Shown: positions 1-8,016 of the stretch, piece after piece
How positions within the stretch are numbered: position 1 is the first letter of the stretch
Layout: the number at the start of each line of letters is the position of its first letter
Translations under genes and position numbers: made by a program
Notes under the pieces: generated by a model
What the model saw: only the letters and a program-made list of their open reading frames with translations
Database searches by the model: none
What the model was told of the DNA's origin: nothing
Assembly: GCA_958295495.1 (NCBI GenBank)
Contig: OY282352.1
Location: 1,364,001 to 1,428,000 of the forward strand
DNA: 64,000 bases
Reading direction: 5' to 3'
Origin: an uncultured Latescibacterota bacterium
Lineage (GTDB): Bacteria > Latescibacterota > UBA2968 > UBA8231

Positions 1-1270
1 GAGATTCGGCGATCAGTTCAATGTGAATCTCAGCCTCGCGTAGCTGCAACTCGTAATCATCCCTGGTCAGGAGTTGTAGGACTATGCGGTCCAAATCTTC
101 ACCTGCACTCCTGATCAGAGAAAGGAGGAACGATTCTGAATTGGCGTAGAGTCGGGAGTGGGCGAGTATTGAATCGGTGCCGACAAAAGAAATGTTCGTC
201 CTGATCCGCATACTGCGATCCAGCTCATTTGGAACCTCGTTGGCCAACGGTGCAAAAAAAGCAAATGCGAGCAATCTGCTCGTTTTTTCCATTCTGTGCA
301 TATATTCGAGTACCTGCCCCGAAGGTAACGTATATACGCTCCGAATAGGTATCAATTCCGGCCCCTCGCCCAGCCGGCCGCGTATCCCGGGCAAAAAGTC
401 TTCGGTCAGGGTTCCCCGCACCGTTGGATTGAGCGCTGCATACTTATACGGTGCCTGCACATTCGATATTTCGGCGAGCACCTGTGCCTCTATGATAGGC
501 AGTTCCACCAAACCAGCGTTGGCCATCTGGTGCCCGAAACCATATATCCGGTCGCCCTCGACATAGGATATAGTGCCCAACGCAGCTTGCGTAAACTCCC
601 CTAAAAGGGACCCCACTGCGAGCGGTCTGCCAGGCTCAAAACTTGCCTGACGCTGAGTGGTCTTCCCTGCTGGCGTCACCTCACCTCGGAACGACAGATC
701 CTGTTGATTGGGATGGAATCCAGTCCTCAACAACGGGATCTCCAAGGGGGCGATGCGGTTGCCCGCCCAAGTCGCCGTGGGCTTGGCCAAGGGCATGGGC
801 CCCTCTCGGCCGATCACCCACTCTATGGGCGTGGCAAAGAAATAGTACGGCGGGCTGGTTTGACCATTAGGCCCATAAGCAATGGCTCCCCAAGTGCCTT
901 GCTCGGTGAAGATGGGTGAACCGCTCATCCCTTTGGCAATGCCTTTCAACTGGATCAAAACCGGATCGGTGGCTTCAACCATGTAAATCGGCATCGGTGG
1001 CAAAAAATCATCGACCACCTGTATGAACGTCATTTCGAGATCGGCGAGCTGGCCATTGGCAAATTCGGTGCGCAAGAATACGGGCGTGCCGGTGGGCATG
1101 GCGCGAACCGAGTCAACCGGGACAATGGGCGCCAGATCCCAAGGTTTTAATTCTCCGGTCGGGCGCAGCACCGGATGCTGCGGCGCGGTGGGGGAAGGGG
1201 TCTTATCGTCGTCGTTCCCACAACTCCCTAGACCGACGACGAGCGCGAGCAGGGCTAAACGGATCGACAT
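1..1270 (-). CDS. SpoIVB/S55-type peptidase lipoprotein (5' end complete, 3' end off the window)
   Basis: The minus frame is open without a stop from an ATG at 1270 to the window edge (423 codons). A strong Shine-Dalgarno (AGGAGG) precedes the ATG. Residues 1-17 form a lipoprotein signal ending in LGSC, so an outer-membrane or periplasmic lipoprotein is expected. Around residues 110-120 lies GIAKGMSGSPIF, the serine motif of peptidase family S55 (SpoIVB), with the likely nucleophile near Ser118. It is followed by a segment containing GDRIYGFGHQM, which matches the second conserved block of SpoIVB-S55 domain proteins of non-spore-formers. The order of blocks (serine motif, then GHP-like block) fits that family. 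The substrate is unknown. A role in spores is not implied, because S55-domain proteins occur widely in Gram-negative phyla. The C-terminus is missing. Confidence 0.8.
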   Translation of the reverse strand, partial: MSIRLALLALVVGLGSCGNDDDKTPSPTAPQHPVLRPTGELKPWDLAPIVPVDSVRAMPTGTPVFLRTEFANGQLADLEMTFIQVVDDFLPPMPIYMVEATDPVLIQLKGIAKGMSGSPIFTEQGTWGAIAYGPNGQTSPPYYFFATPIEWVIGREGPMPLAKPTATWAGNRIAPLEIPLLRTGFHPNQQDLSFRGEVTPAGKTTQRQASFEPGRPLAVGSLLGEFTQAALGTISYVEGDRIYGFGHQMANAGLVELPIIEAQVLAEISNVQAPYKYAALNPTVRGTLTEDFLPGIRGRLGEGPELIPIRSVYTLPSGQVLEYMHRMEKTSRLLAFAFFAPLANEVPNELDRSMRIRTNISFVGTDSILAHSRLYANSESFLLSLIRSAGEDLDRIVLQLLTRDDYELQLREAEIHIELIAES

Positions 1271-1567
1271 GATGTATCCTCCTGTTGGTGTGCAGCCGGA
1301 AGTTAGGTTTATAGGTTGTCACCCGACAATCTCACCCTAACCGTCCGAACTGAACGGTGTTTCTATATACAAAAACCCTCGACGCATTGAAGAGTTCCCG
1401 TCGGAAGCAGGCTGCACGGTGTTTCTATATACGTTATACGCTAAGTGCGCGACCCCTACTGAATACAAAGTACATTGACTTAGGGCTTTGATTGGCCATA
1501 TATTACAAGTATTTGGTATATCAAACATATTTTTAGCAACCTAAACAATTCCCGCCGGATATATCGC
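1271..1567. promoter_or_regulatory. AT-rich divergent intergenic region with a 17-bp direct repeat
   Basis: This region lies between the divergent S55-peptidase gene and feoA and must hold both promoters. It is clearly more AT-rich than the flanking genes. The 17-base sequence acggtgtttctatatac occurs at 1354-1370 and again at 1416-1432, 62 bases apart. It may be a binding site or a promoter element. I could not identify a convincing Fur box. Confidence 0.5.
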
Positions 1568-1819
1568 GTGAAACTCCGCAAAACACCCCGCACACCCGGA
1601 TCTCATCTCGACTTGTCGCAGTTGCCTCGGCACGTCGATGCCGTCATCGCCGAGATCGCGGGCCCAGCGCACTTGGCCGCCCGCCTGCGCGAATTGGGCT
1701 TTTTGCCCGGCGAGCACTTGTGCGTGTTGCGCTCAGGCACCGCGCTCATCGTCCAGATAGGACAGACCCGCTTGGCACTGCGGTGCCAAGATGCTGCCGC
1801 CATCCGCCTCGTCCCCTAG
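1568..1819 (+). CDS. feoA: FeoA domain protein, ferrous iron transport
   Basis: An 83-residue protein starting at GTG. It is a single SH3-like FeoA domain with the usual core (LGFLPGEHLCVLRSG, then a segment rich in valine and leucine ending in RLVP). FeoA is a small cytosolic partner thought to modulate the FeoB ferrous-iron transporter. The gene overlaps the start of feoB by 29 bases, so the two are translationally coupled. No strong Shine-Dalgarno is visible before the GTG. The N-terminal 18 residues, rich in Arg, Thr and Pro, could be an over-extension. Confidence 0.88.
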   Translation: MKLRKTPRTPGSHLDLSQLPRHVDAVIAEIAGPAHLAARLRELGFLPGEHLCVLRSGTALIVQIGQTRLALRCQDAAAIRLVP

Positions 1820-3962
1820 TTTTCAGTTGAGCAGACCCGCTTTGCGGACCCTCGCACTTATCGGCAATCCCAACACCGGCAAGACCACGCTCTTTAACGC
1901 CCTGACCGGATTGTCGCAGCACACCGGTAACTATTCGGGCGTCACTGTCGAGCACAAAGCAGGCACGGTGGTACTCGCTGGCGGGGAAGCTCTCGAGCTG
2001 ATTGACCTGCCCGGCACGTACAGCCTCGCTGCACACTCGCCCGACGAAATGCTGGCCATTGACGTGCTCTTGGGCCAACGGCAAGACGCGCCGCCCATAG
2101 ATGGCATTTTGGCGGTCGTCGATGCCAGCAACCTGCGGCGCAACCTCTACTTGGTTTCTCAGCTTGCGGAAATAGATTTGCCCCTAGTCGTGGCCCTCAA
2201 TATGGAGGACATAGCAATTCGGCGAGGCATTCGCATCGACGCTAGTGCCTTGTCTGAAGCACTCGGCGCGCCGGTGGTGCCCATCTGCGCCCACCGCCGG
2301 CAGGGGCTGGACGAGCTGCGACGCGCCTTGGCGGCTCCAGTGCCGGCGCGGCCGCAGCGGATGGACCTGCCCGACCGGCTCCAGTGCGCCACCGCCGAGC
2401 TGCAAGCCGCAGTCTCCGGGCCGCTCTCCCCGGTAGAGGCCCTGCGCGCCCTAGTTGATGAAGACGGCTATGCCGAGCACCGCTTGTTGGCGTCCGCTGG
2501 TGATGGTGCCGCTGACCGCTTGCACGGCCTGCGCACGGCCGGCGCGGATTCCCTGTCCGAGCTAGAGAGCAACGCCCGCTATGCTTGGATCGATGGCCTG
2601 CTCTCGCGGGCGATTTCCCAGCCCGGCCGCCTAGAGGGCCGGCGCTCGGATTGGGCCGACCGCATTCTCGCGCACCGCCTCTTCGGCACGGCGATTTTTG
2701 TATTGGTCAACGTCTTGGTCTTTGAAGCCATTTACACGTGGTCGGGGCCGCTGATGGATGGCGTTGACGCGCTCTTTGCCGCCTGCGGCGATCGCGCCGC
2801 GGCACTCATCCCCCCCGGCCCCCTGCAAAGCCTCGTCGTCGATGGCCTCATTGCCGGCGTCGGCGGCGTACTCATCTTCCTGCCGCAGATCGCCATTCTG
2901 TTCTTTTTTATTGCACTGCTCGAAGACAGCGGCTACATGGCCCGGGCCGCGCTGTTGATGGATCGGCTGCTTACCCGCGTGGGGCTTTCTGGCACGGCCT
3001 TCATTCCCCTGCTGTCCAGTTTTGCCTGCGCCGTTCCGGGCATCATGGCCGCCCGCACCATTGAAGATCGGCGCGACCGCTTTGCCACCATCTTGGTCGC
3101 GCCGCTGATGAGCTGCTCGGCGCGCCTGCCGGTGTACGTGCTCTTCATCGGGGCCTTTGTCCCAGAGCACTCGTTGTGGGGGGGGATCATCGGCTTGCAG
3201 GCCCTGACCCTGCTCGCCTTCTATTGCCTCGGCGCGTTCGTCGCCATCCCGGTGGCTTGGTTGCTCAAGCGGACCTTGCTCAACGGCGATGCCCCGCCCT
3301 TTCTGCTGGAGCTGCCTTCGTACAAGACGCCCGATCTGCGCACGGTACTGCTGCGCGTGTACCACAGCGGCCGGGCCTTTGTCGTCCGCGCTGGCAGCCT
3401 CATTTTGGCAACGACTATTGCGATGTGGGCGCTGGCGTACTTTCCGCGCTCGGAAGCTGTGGTCGAGCGCCACCAAGTCGAGCGCCAAGCGGCCGTGCCC
3501 GAAGCCCTCGACGCCTTGGAAAAGCACCAAGCGGCCGAACTGGTAGAAAACAGCTATCTCGGCCAAGCCGGGCACTGGGTCGCGCCGGCCGTGCGCCCTT
3601 TGGGATGGGACTGGCGCATTGGCATGGCGGTCATCGCCTCTTTTCCGGCCCGCGAAGTCATCATCTCGGCCTTGGGCACCATCTACAGCCTCGGCGCGGG
3701 CGAGGACGAAGGCTCCGAGAGCCTGCGCACGACCTTGGCCGCCGCTACGTGGCCGGATGGCCGCCCGATTTACACCTTGGCGGTGGCGCTGTCAATCATG
3801 GTCTTCTTCGCCCTCTGCGCCCAATGCCTCTCGACCTTGGTCGTCATAAAAAAAGAGACCGGCTCCTATCGCTGGTCTCTGTTCAGCTTTGGCTATATGA
3901 CGACCCTCGCTTACGTCGGTGCGCTGGCGACCTACCAAGTCGGCACGGCCTTGGGATTTTGA
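1791..3962 (+). CDS. feoB: FeoB ferrous iron transporter
   Basis: A 723-residue protein with an N-terminal G domain and a C-terminal membrane domain. G1 is GNPNTGKTT (about residues 26-34), G3 is DLPGTYS, and G4 appears as NMED, the FeoB variant of NKxD. The membrane part holds the two gate motifs, seen around FACAVPGIMAAR and later FPAREVIISALGTIY. The length fits the family. The protein imports Fe2+ across the inner membrane, with GTP hydrolysis controlling the gate. It follows feoA with an overlap and is followed one base after its stop by a small membrane protein gene, giving a compact three-gene feo operon. Confidence 0.95.
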   Translation: MLPPSASSPSFQLSRPALRTLALIGNPNTGKTTLFNALTGLSQHTGNYSGVTVEHKAGTVVLAGGEALELIDLPGTYSLAAHSPDEMLAIDVLLGQRQDAPPIDGILAVVDASNLRRNLYLVSQLAEIDLPLVVALNMEDIAIRRGIRIDASALSEALGAPVVPICAHRRQGLDELRRALAAPVPARPQRMDLPDRLQCATAELQAAVSGPLSPVEALRALVDEDGYAEHRLLASAGDGAADRLHGLRTAGADSLSELESNARYAWIDGLLSRAISQPGRLEGRRSDWADRILAHRLFGTAIFVLVNVLVFEAIYTWSGPLMDGVDALFAACGDRAAALIPPGPLQSLVVDGLIAGVGGVLIFLPQIAILFFFIALLEDSGYMARAALLMDRLLTRVGLSGTAFIPLLSSFACAVPGIMAARTIEDRRDRFATILVAPLMSCSARLPVYVLFIGAFVPEHSLWGGIIGLQALTLLAFYCLGAFVAIPVAWLLKRTLLNGDAPPFLLELPSYKTPDLRTVLLRVYHSGRAFVVRAGSLILATTIAMWALAYFPRSEAVVERHQVERQAAVPEALDALEKHQAAELVENSYLGQAGHWVAPAVRPLGWDWRIGMAVIASFPAREVIISALGTIYSLGAGEDEGSESLRTTLAAATWPDGRPIYTLAVALSIMVFFALCAQCLSTLVVIKKETGSYRWSLFSFGYMTTLAYVGALATYQVGTALGF

Positions 3963-3963
3963 A

Positions 3964-4101
3964 ATGGACTGGCAAACGCCGGTGGCCGTCGCCATTGCCG
4001 CACTCGCCGCAGCGTATGTGCTATGGCGTTTGACGCGGCCTTTTTTTCGCGACAAATCCCCTCGCGACGAACCTTTGCAAATAGGGCACTCGGACGACTA
4101 G
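3964..4101 (+). CDS. Small single-span membrane protein at the end of the feo operon
   Basis: A 45-residue protein starting at the ATG one base after the feoB stop; longer upstream starts would lie inside feoB. It begins MDWQTP, continues with a hydrophobic helix (residues 6-22) and a basic segment (WRLTRPFFRDK), and ends in a charged tail. Size and position match the small FeoB-associated membrane proteins found after many feoB genes. The cysteine cluster seen in the FeoB-associated Cys-rich family is absent. Its role in iron uptake is inferred from position alone. Confidence 0.7.
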   Translation: MDWQTPVAVAIAALAAAYVLWRLTRPFFRDKSPRDEPLQIGHSDD

Positions 4102-4121
4102 CGCGGTCATCTGTGTGCCGC

Positions 4122-5204
4122 TTACCCCGCTCGCCGCAAAAATCGCTTGCCCGCGAGCTGATCTACGAGCCCGTCAAGCTCTAACCTCAGCAGCACGTCG
4201 AGCAGGGTCGCGGGCGGCAGGGCACTGTCTTGGGCGAGTTCGTCGATGTGCCGGGGTTGGCGCGAGAGCAGGGCATAGACGCTTTCTTCCTCTGGGGGAA
4301 GCGCGGGCGCGGGCACGGCCGCGCTTTGCGGGCGCGGTGCCGCCCAGATGGTCAATTCCTCTAGCACGTCCTCCACATCCTCCACCAACTTCGCCCCGTC
4401 TTTGATGAGCTGATGGCAACCCGCGTTGCGGCCCGAGCGCACGTCTCCAGGCACGGCGAAGACCTCGCGGTTTTGATCCAGTGCGTGTTGGACCGTAATC
4501 AGTGCGCCGCTCTTTTGCGGGGCCTCGACGATGACCACCCCCAAGCTCAGCCCGCTGATGATGCGGTTGCGGCGCGGGAAGGCCCCCCGCTCCGGCTGCG
4601 TCCCCCAAGCGAACTCGGAGACGAGGGCCCCGCGCTCGCGGATTTGGCGGGAGAGCTGGGTGTGGGCGCGGGGATAGGGCACGTCGGCCCCGCAGCCCAA
4701 CACGGCGATGGTGCGTCCCCCGGCCGCGAGCGCGGCCTCGTGGGCGGCCCCGTCAATGCCGAAAGCCAAGCCGCTAACGATGCAAAAGCCTTGAGCCACT
4801 AGGCCGCAAGCTAGCTCGCCGGCGATCAGCTTGCCGCTATCCGATGCCTTGCGCGAGCCGACGATGGCCACGGTAGGCGGGGCCAAGTCGTCCGGCCCCA
4901 CTGCAAACAGCACCGGGGGCGGTGCGGCGATTTGGCCCAGTAGTTGGGGATAGTGCGCCTCCCCCGGGGCTAGGCAACGCCCGCCGGCTGTGCAGAGCCT
5001 TTGCCACTGCTCGGCAGCCCAAGCGAAGTCGGCTTGCGTCGGCCGCTGCTCGGGCGCATTGGCACCCACGGCCGCAGTCCAATCTGCGGCGGCGAGGGCC
5101 TCTTGGGCCGAGCCAAAGTGGGCGAGCAAGCGCCGCACGCGCCCGAGCCGCTCGGCGTGGCTCAACGCGAGGAGGGCCTGCACTTCGCGCTGGGACTCAG
5201 GCAT
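4122..5204 (-). CDS. dprA: DNA-processing protein DprA
   Basis: A 360-residue DprA/Smf protein. In natural transformation DprA binds incoming single-stranded DNA and loads RecA. The N-terminal region is helical. The central Rossmann-like domain carries VAIVGSRKAS, then SGLAFGIDGAAHEAAL and FPRRNRIISGLS, all hallmark DprA motifs. A winged-helix-like C-terminus follows (residues about 300-360). I chose the ATG at 5204 because GGGAG lies nine bases upstream; an in-frame start at 5234 lacks this. The start overlaps the end of coaD by eight bases. With the upstream PilM-like and ComEA-like genes it suggests a DNA-uptake cluster. Confidence 0.92.
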   Translation of the reverse strand: MPESQREVQALLALSHAERLGRVRRLLAHFGSAQEALAAADWTAAVGANAPEQRPTQADFAWAAEQWQRLCTAGGRCLAPGEAHYPQLLGQIAAPPPVLFAVGPDDLAPPTVAIVGSRKASDSGKLIAGELACGLVAQGFCIVSGLAFGIDGAAHEAALAAGGRTIAVLGCGADVPYPRAHTQLSRQIRERGALVSEFAWGTQPERGAFPRRNRIISGLSLGVVIVEAPQKSGALITVQHALDQNREVFAVPGDVRSGRNAGCHQLIKDGAKLVEDVEDVLEELTIWAAPRPQSAAVPAPALPPEEESVYALLSRQPRHIDELAQDSALPPATLLDVLLRLELDGLVDQLAGKRFLRRAG

Positions 5205-5688
5205 TTTGGAATTTCTCCCGCAGGCGTCGCTCAATACAAGGGGGCACGAACTGGTTCACCTGCCCGCCCATTTGCGCCACTTGGCGCACGACCGACGAAC
5301 TGAGATACATGTACTCGGCCTTGGTCATTAGAAAAACCGTGTCGAACTCTGGCCACAGCGAGCGGTTGGTCAAGGCCATGGCAAACTCGTGCTCAAAGTC
5401 GGTCACCGCCCGCAGGCCCCGCACAGCCGTGCGTATGTTGTGCTGCCGCGCATAGTCAACGGTCAGGCCGTCGTGGAAATCGACCTTGGCTTGGGGCCAG
5501 TGGCTAATGGCCTCGGAGATCATCGCCCGGCTCTCCTCCAGCGAAAAGAGCGGCTCTTTGTTGGGATTGATCGCCACCAGCAGGGTGACTTGGGAGAAAA
5601 TGCCCAAGGCCCTCTCTAGGATGTTGAGGTGACCAAAGGTGATGGGATCGAAGCTGCCGGGATAGATGGCCGCGTCTGCGTTGCTCAT
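5197..5688 (-). CDS. coaD: Phosphopantetheine adenylyltransferase
   Basis: A 163-residue enzyme that transfers AMP to 4'-phosphopantetheine, the penultimate step of coenzyme A synthesis. The nucleotidyltransferase signature YPGSFDPITFGHLNI is at residues 9-23 and the conserved LSSSVVRQ lies near residue 130. Length is typical. The ATG at 5688 shares one base with the stop of the upstream gene (TGATG), so translation is coupled. The longer open frame upstream is not coding; it shadows the neighbouring gene. Confidence 0.96.
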   Translation of the reverse strand: MSNADAAIYPGSFDPITFGHLNILERALGIFSQVTLLVAINPNKEPLFSLEESRAMISEAISHWPQAKVDFHDGLTVDYARQHNIRTAVRGLRAVTDFEHEFAMALTNRSLWPEFDTVFLMTKAEYMYLSSSVVRQVAQMGGQVNQFVPPCIERRLREKFQNA

Positions 5689-6704
5689 CAGGGTGCATTC
5701 ACGACGATGTCCACGGCCGCGTAGAGCCGTGCTTTGACCCAGCCGCGCTCGTCGCTTTTGACGGGCATGAGCAAAACCTCGCCGAGGGTCGCGACCGCCT
5801 CGGCCTGTTGAAACTGGTGCAAGAAGGCGCCGATCTGCTGAGGGGATCCAATGCCCCGCAATTTTTGTCGCTGGTGAGTGCGCGTATGGATAGGCTCGTG
5901 AATCGACAGACTGTCTAGGCCGCTTGCGGCGGCCCAGTGAGCCACCTTGCCTAAGAATTGCTCTGCTTGGCCAGACGAGAGGGCGGCCAGCGGAGGAGTG
6001 TCCCGCTCGGCAAAGCGGCCTTGGAATGCAAAGCGCAGAGCGCGCTCCTCCTGCCAAGCCGAAAACGAAACCCGCGAGGGCAACGCTTGCAGGCGAAGCC
6101 TGAACTGGCGCAGTACTTTGTACGAGGGGCTGATTCCTTCCAGCCAATACTCCCCGGTCGAGTCGCATTTCAGCGAAGCCACGCGAATGCCGGCGGGAAC
6201 CTGTTCGTCGATCCGCATGATTTGGTGACAGGCCGTGCTGGTGGGACGGGGTGCGGCTACCACAGGACTGGATACGTCCTCTTGTTGCGCCACGGGACTT
6301 GGGGTGGTCTCATGTACGGGGCTAGGATCGGTCTCTTGCTGCACTATGGGAGTTGGGATGGTCTCTCGTTGTACCACCACAGGACTGGATGCGGCCTCTT
6401 GTTTCGCTACGGGCTTAGAGGTGATTTCTTGTTGCGCCACGGGCTCAGGTGTGATCTCTTGCTGGACTACGGGGCTTGGCGTGGTTTCTTCTTGCTGCGC
6501 CGCGGGCTTTTGCTGGACTACGGGACTGGGGGCGACCTCTTGCTGCGCTGAGGGACTAAGGGCAGAATCTGTACTGAAAAGCGACCCCACCAGCGCGGGA
6601 AAGAATTGGTGGATCCCGTATAGTCCTCCACAAATGACCAAGGCCGAAAGCAAGGCTTTTGACCAAGGCGACCGCCGTCGGTCGAGAAGCTCGACGCGAA
6701 TCAT
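5688..6704 (-). CDS. Membrane-anchored protein with a long Pro/Gln/Val repeat linker (PilN-position)
   Basis: A 338-residue protein whose ATG at 6704 overlaps the stop of the upstream PilM-like gene by four bases (ATGA). It has a short cytoplasmic N-terminus (MIRVELLDRRRSPWSK) and one membrane helix at about residues 17-35. A low-complexity linker follows at about residues 50-160, built of degenerate units such as SPVVQQE and PVAQQE. The soluble C-terminal domain contains one conspicuous cysteine pair region. Position after a PilM-like gene and topology resemble PilN/PilO or GspL-type bitopic proteins. The C-terminal fold is not one I recognise, so the assignment is inference. The repeats are recent-looking at DNA level and probably vary in number between strains. 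Confidence 0.6.
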   Translation of the reverse strand: MIRVELLDRRRSPWSKALLSALVICGGLYGIHQFFPALVGSLFSTDSALSPSAQQEVAPSPVVQQKPAAQQEETTPSPVVQQEITPEPVAQQEITSKPVAKQEAASSPVVVQRETIPTPIVQQETDPSPVHETTPSPVAQQEDVSSPVVAAPRPTSTACHQIMRIDEQVPAGIRVASLKCDSTGEYWLEGISPSYKVLRQFRLRLQALPSRVSFSAWQEERALRFAFQGRFAERDTPPLAALSSGQAEQFLGKVAHWAAASGLDSLSIHEPIHTRTHQRQKLRGIGSPQQIGAFLHQFQQAEAVATLGEVLLMPVKSDERGWVKARLYAAVDIVVNAP

Positions 6705-7594
6705 CGCGCCAACTCCCGCTGAGCCAGCCCGACGGCAATGGCATACGCGGATCGCTGCGCGGGTGTGGCGCTGCCGAGCAGCTTGGGATTGACCGCGGCG
6801 AGTGGGTCGAGGACTGAATGCGGCACTCCCAAATGCTTGGCCAAGCCCTCGCTCCAATACACGACGCCGGCGCCCCAAAGGTGTTGGAGGCCGCTAATGC
6901 CCTCGTTCAGCAGCTTGCACACCGCGCCTTTTAAGGCTTTGACTGCGTTGTCCTCTCTCTCCCAGACGCAACTGGCCAGCGCGGACAACTCGCCTTCCTC
7001 TATCAGCAGGAGCCAAGCCTCGCCCATATCCACGTACAGCAGGAGCGAGAGCTCATCCTTGGCGAGCAGGTTGGCGCATTCGCCGGCGTTGTACAGGGCA
7101 AAAGGCGCTAGATCCACGTCGAACTGACCGACTGCCGTCTCCTTGCCTAGCGTGCGGTAGCAGTCGAGGGCGCGGTGCCGCGCCGCGACCACAAAGCCCC
7201 ACTGCGAGGTCAGGGCAAAATCGCAGCTAAACGCCCTCGCGTCTGCGGCCAAGATCTGCTCGGATTCCCACAGGAGTTGTTCGCGGTTTTCGTGCACAGT
7301 TCTCGCCACGAGGGGCCGGCGCTGAACAAGGCCCAAGCGCCGGTCCAGCGAAAAACAGGCGTTGCTGTAGTCAAAGTCGTACGTCGCCGCGAGTGCGACC
7401 AACTTGGTGGCTAGCTCCTGCCGCTGCTGCTGGTCGTTCAGGGCCGTTGGGTCGAAGGGCCGCTCTAGTTCCTCAGCCGCTAAGACCAGCGGCCGGACGC
7501 CCGTGCGCCCAGCGTCTAGGGCAGCGACGCGCACGGTCTGGCCGCTGATGTGGATCCCGGTGGCCTTCGTCCTGCCAAATCCAAACAATTTCAA
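6701..7594 (-). CDS. PilM-like actin-fold pilus assembly protein
   Basis: About 297 residues from a TTG start at 7594, giving a start reading KLFGFGRTKATGIHI after the initiator, the usual PilM beginning. AGGAAAGG lies directly upstream and would fall inside the protein if the TTG at 7609 were used. The protein keeps the alternating hydrophobic beta-strand pattern of the ASKHA fold (TGIHISGQTVRVAALD; later LLLYVDMGEAWLLLIEEG). PilM sits on the cytoplasmic face of type IV pilus machines and holds PilN. Similarity is weak, so the call rests on fold pattern, the start motif and the bitopic partner gene that overlaps it by four bases. Confidence 0.6.
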   Translation of the reverse strand: MKLFGFGRTKATGIHISGQTVRVAALDAGRTGVRPLVLAAEELERPFDPTALNDQQQRQELATKLVALAATYDFDYSNACFSLDRRLGLVQRRPLVARTVHENREQLLWESEQILAADARAFSCDFALTSQWGFVVAARHRALDCYRTLGKETAVGQFDVDLAPFALYNAGECANLLAKDELSLLLYVDMGEAWLLLIEEGELSALASCVWEREDNAVKALKGAVCKLLNEGISGLQHLWGAGVVYWSEGLAKHLGVPHSVLDPLAAVNPKLLGSATPAQRSAYAIAVGLAQRELAR

Positions 7595-7616
7595 CCCCCT
7601 TTCCTGCAAAGTGCGC

Positions 7617-7982
7617 CTACTCCACTGTGAGCAAAGGACGGAGCTTTTCTAGCGTCTTCGCGCCGATGCCATTGACTTCGGTTAGTTGCTCCAACCGCTC
7701 GAAAGGACCGCGCTCGCGGCGGAAGGCGACGATCCGCGCGGCAATTTTGGGGCCAACTGCCGGCAGCGCGACTAGTTCGGCGACCGTAGCCGAATTGAGC
7801 GACAGCGGCCCCTGCTCGGCTACTACCAATTCGCGCGCTCGCGGCGGAGCGACCGCGTACGGCACGACGCTGAATTCCTCTGAATGCGATGGACGATACC
7901 AATCGCTTACGGCGACGAGCATCCCGATGAGCAGGACCGCCGTCAGGCCGATGAGCGCGCGTTGTTCGCGTTGATTAAACAA
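7617..7982 (-). CDS. ComEA-like helix-hairpin-helix DNA-binding protein
   Basis: A 121-residue protein with an N-terminal membrane anchor (about residues 10-27) and a C-terminal tandem helix-hairpin-helix region. The core reads LNSATVAELVALPAVGPKIA followed by FERLEQLTEVNGIGAKTLEKL, the classic ComEA motif pair. ComEA binds double-stranded DNA in the periplasm during uptake. The start is a TTG at 7982 with GGGAG seven bases upstream; no ATG is available. It lies just upstream of the PilM-like gene and in the same block as dprA. Confidence 0.85.
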   Translation of the reverse strand: MFNQREQRALIGLTAVLLIGMLVAVSDWYRPSHSEEFSVVPYAVAPPRARELVVAEQGPLSLNSATVAELVALPAVGPKIAARIVAFRRERGPFERLEQLTEVNGIGAKTLEKLRPLLTVE

Positions 7983-8016
7983 ATAATATCTCCCGCAGCC
8001 GCGCCGAGCAATATGC

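Noticed and set aside
1337..1528. 63-codon minus-strand open frame in the feoA upstream region
   Set aside because: AT-rich non-coding region; contains the 17-bp repeat and lacks a ribosome-binding site.
2631..3575. Long minus-strand open frame inside feoB
   Set aside because: It is the antisense shadow of a well-conserved FeoB membrane domain, with no recognisable motifs.
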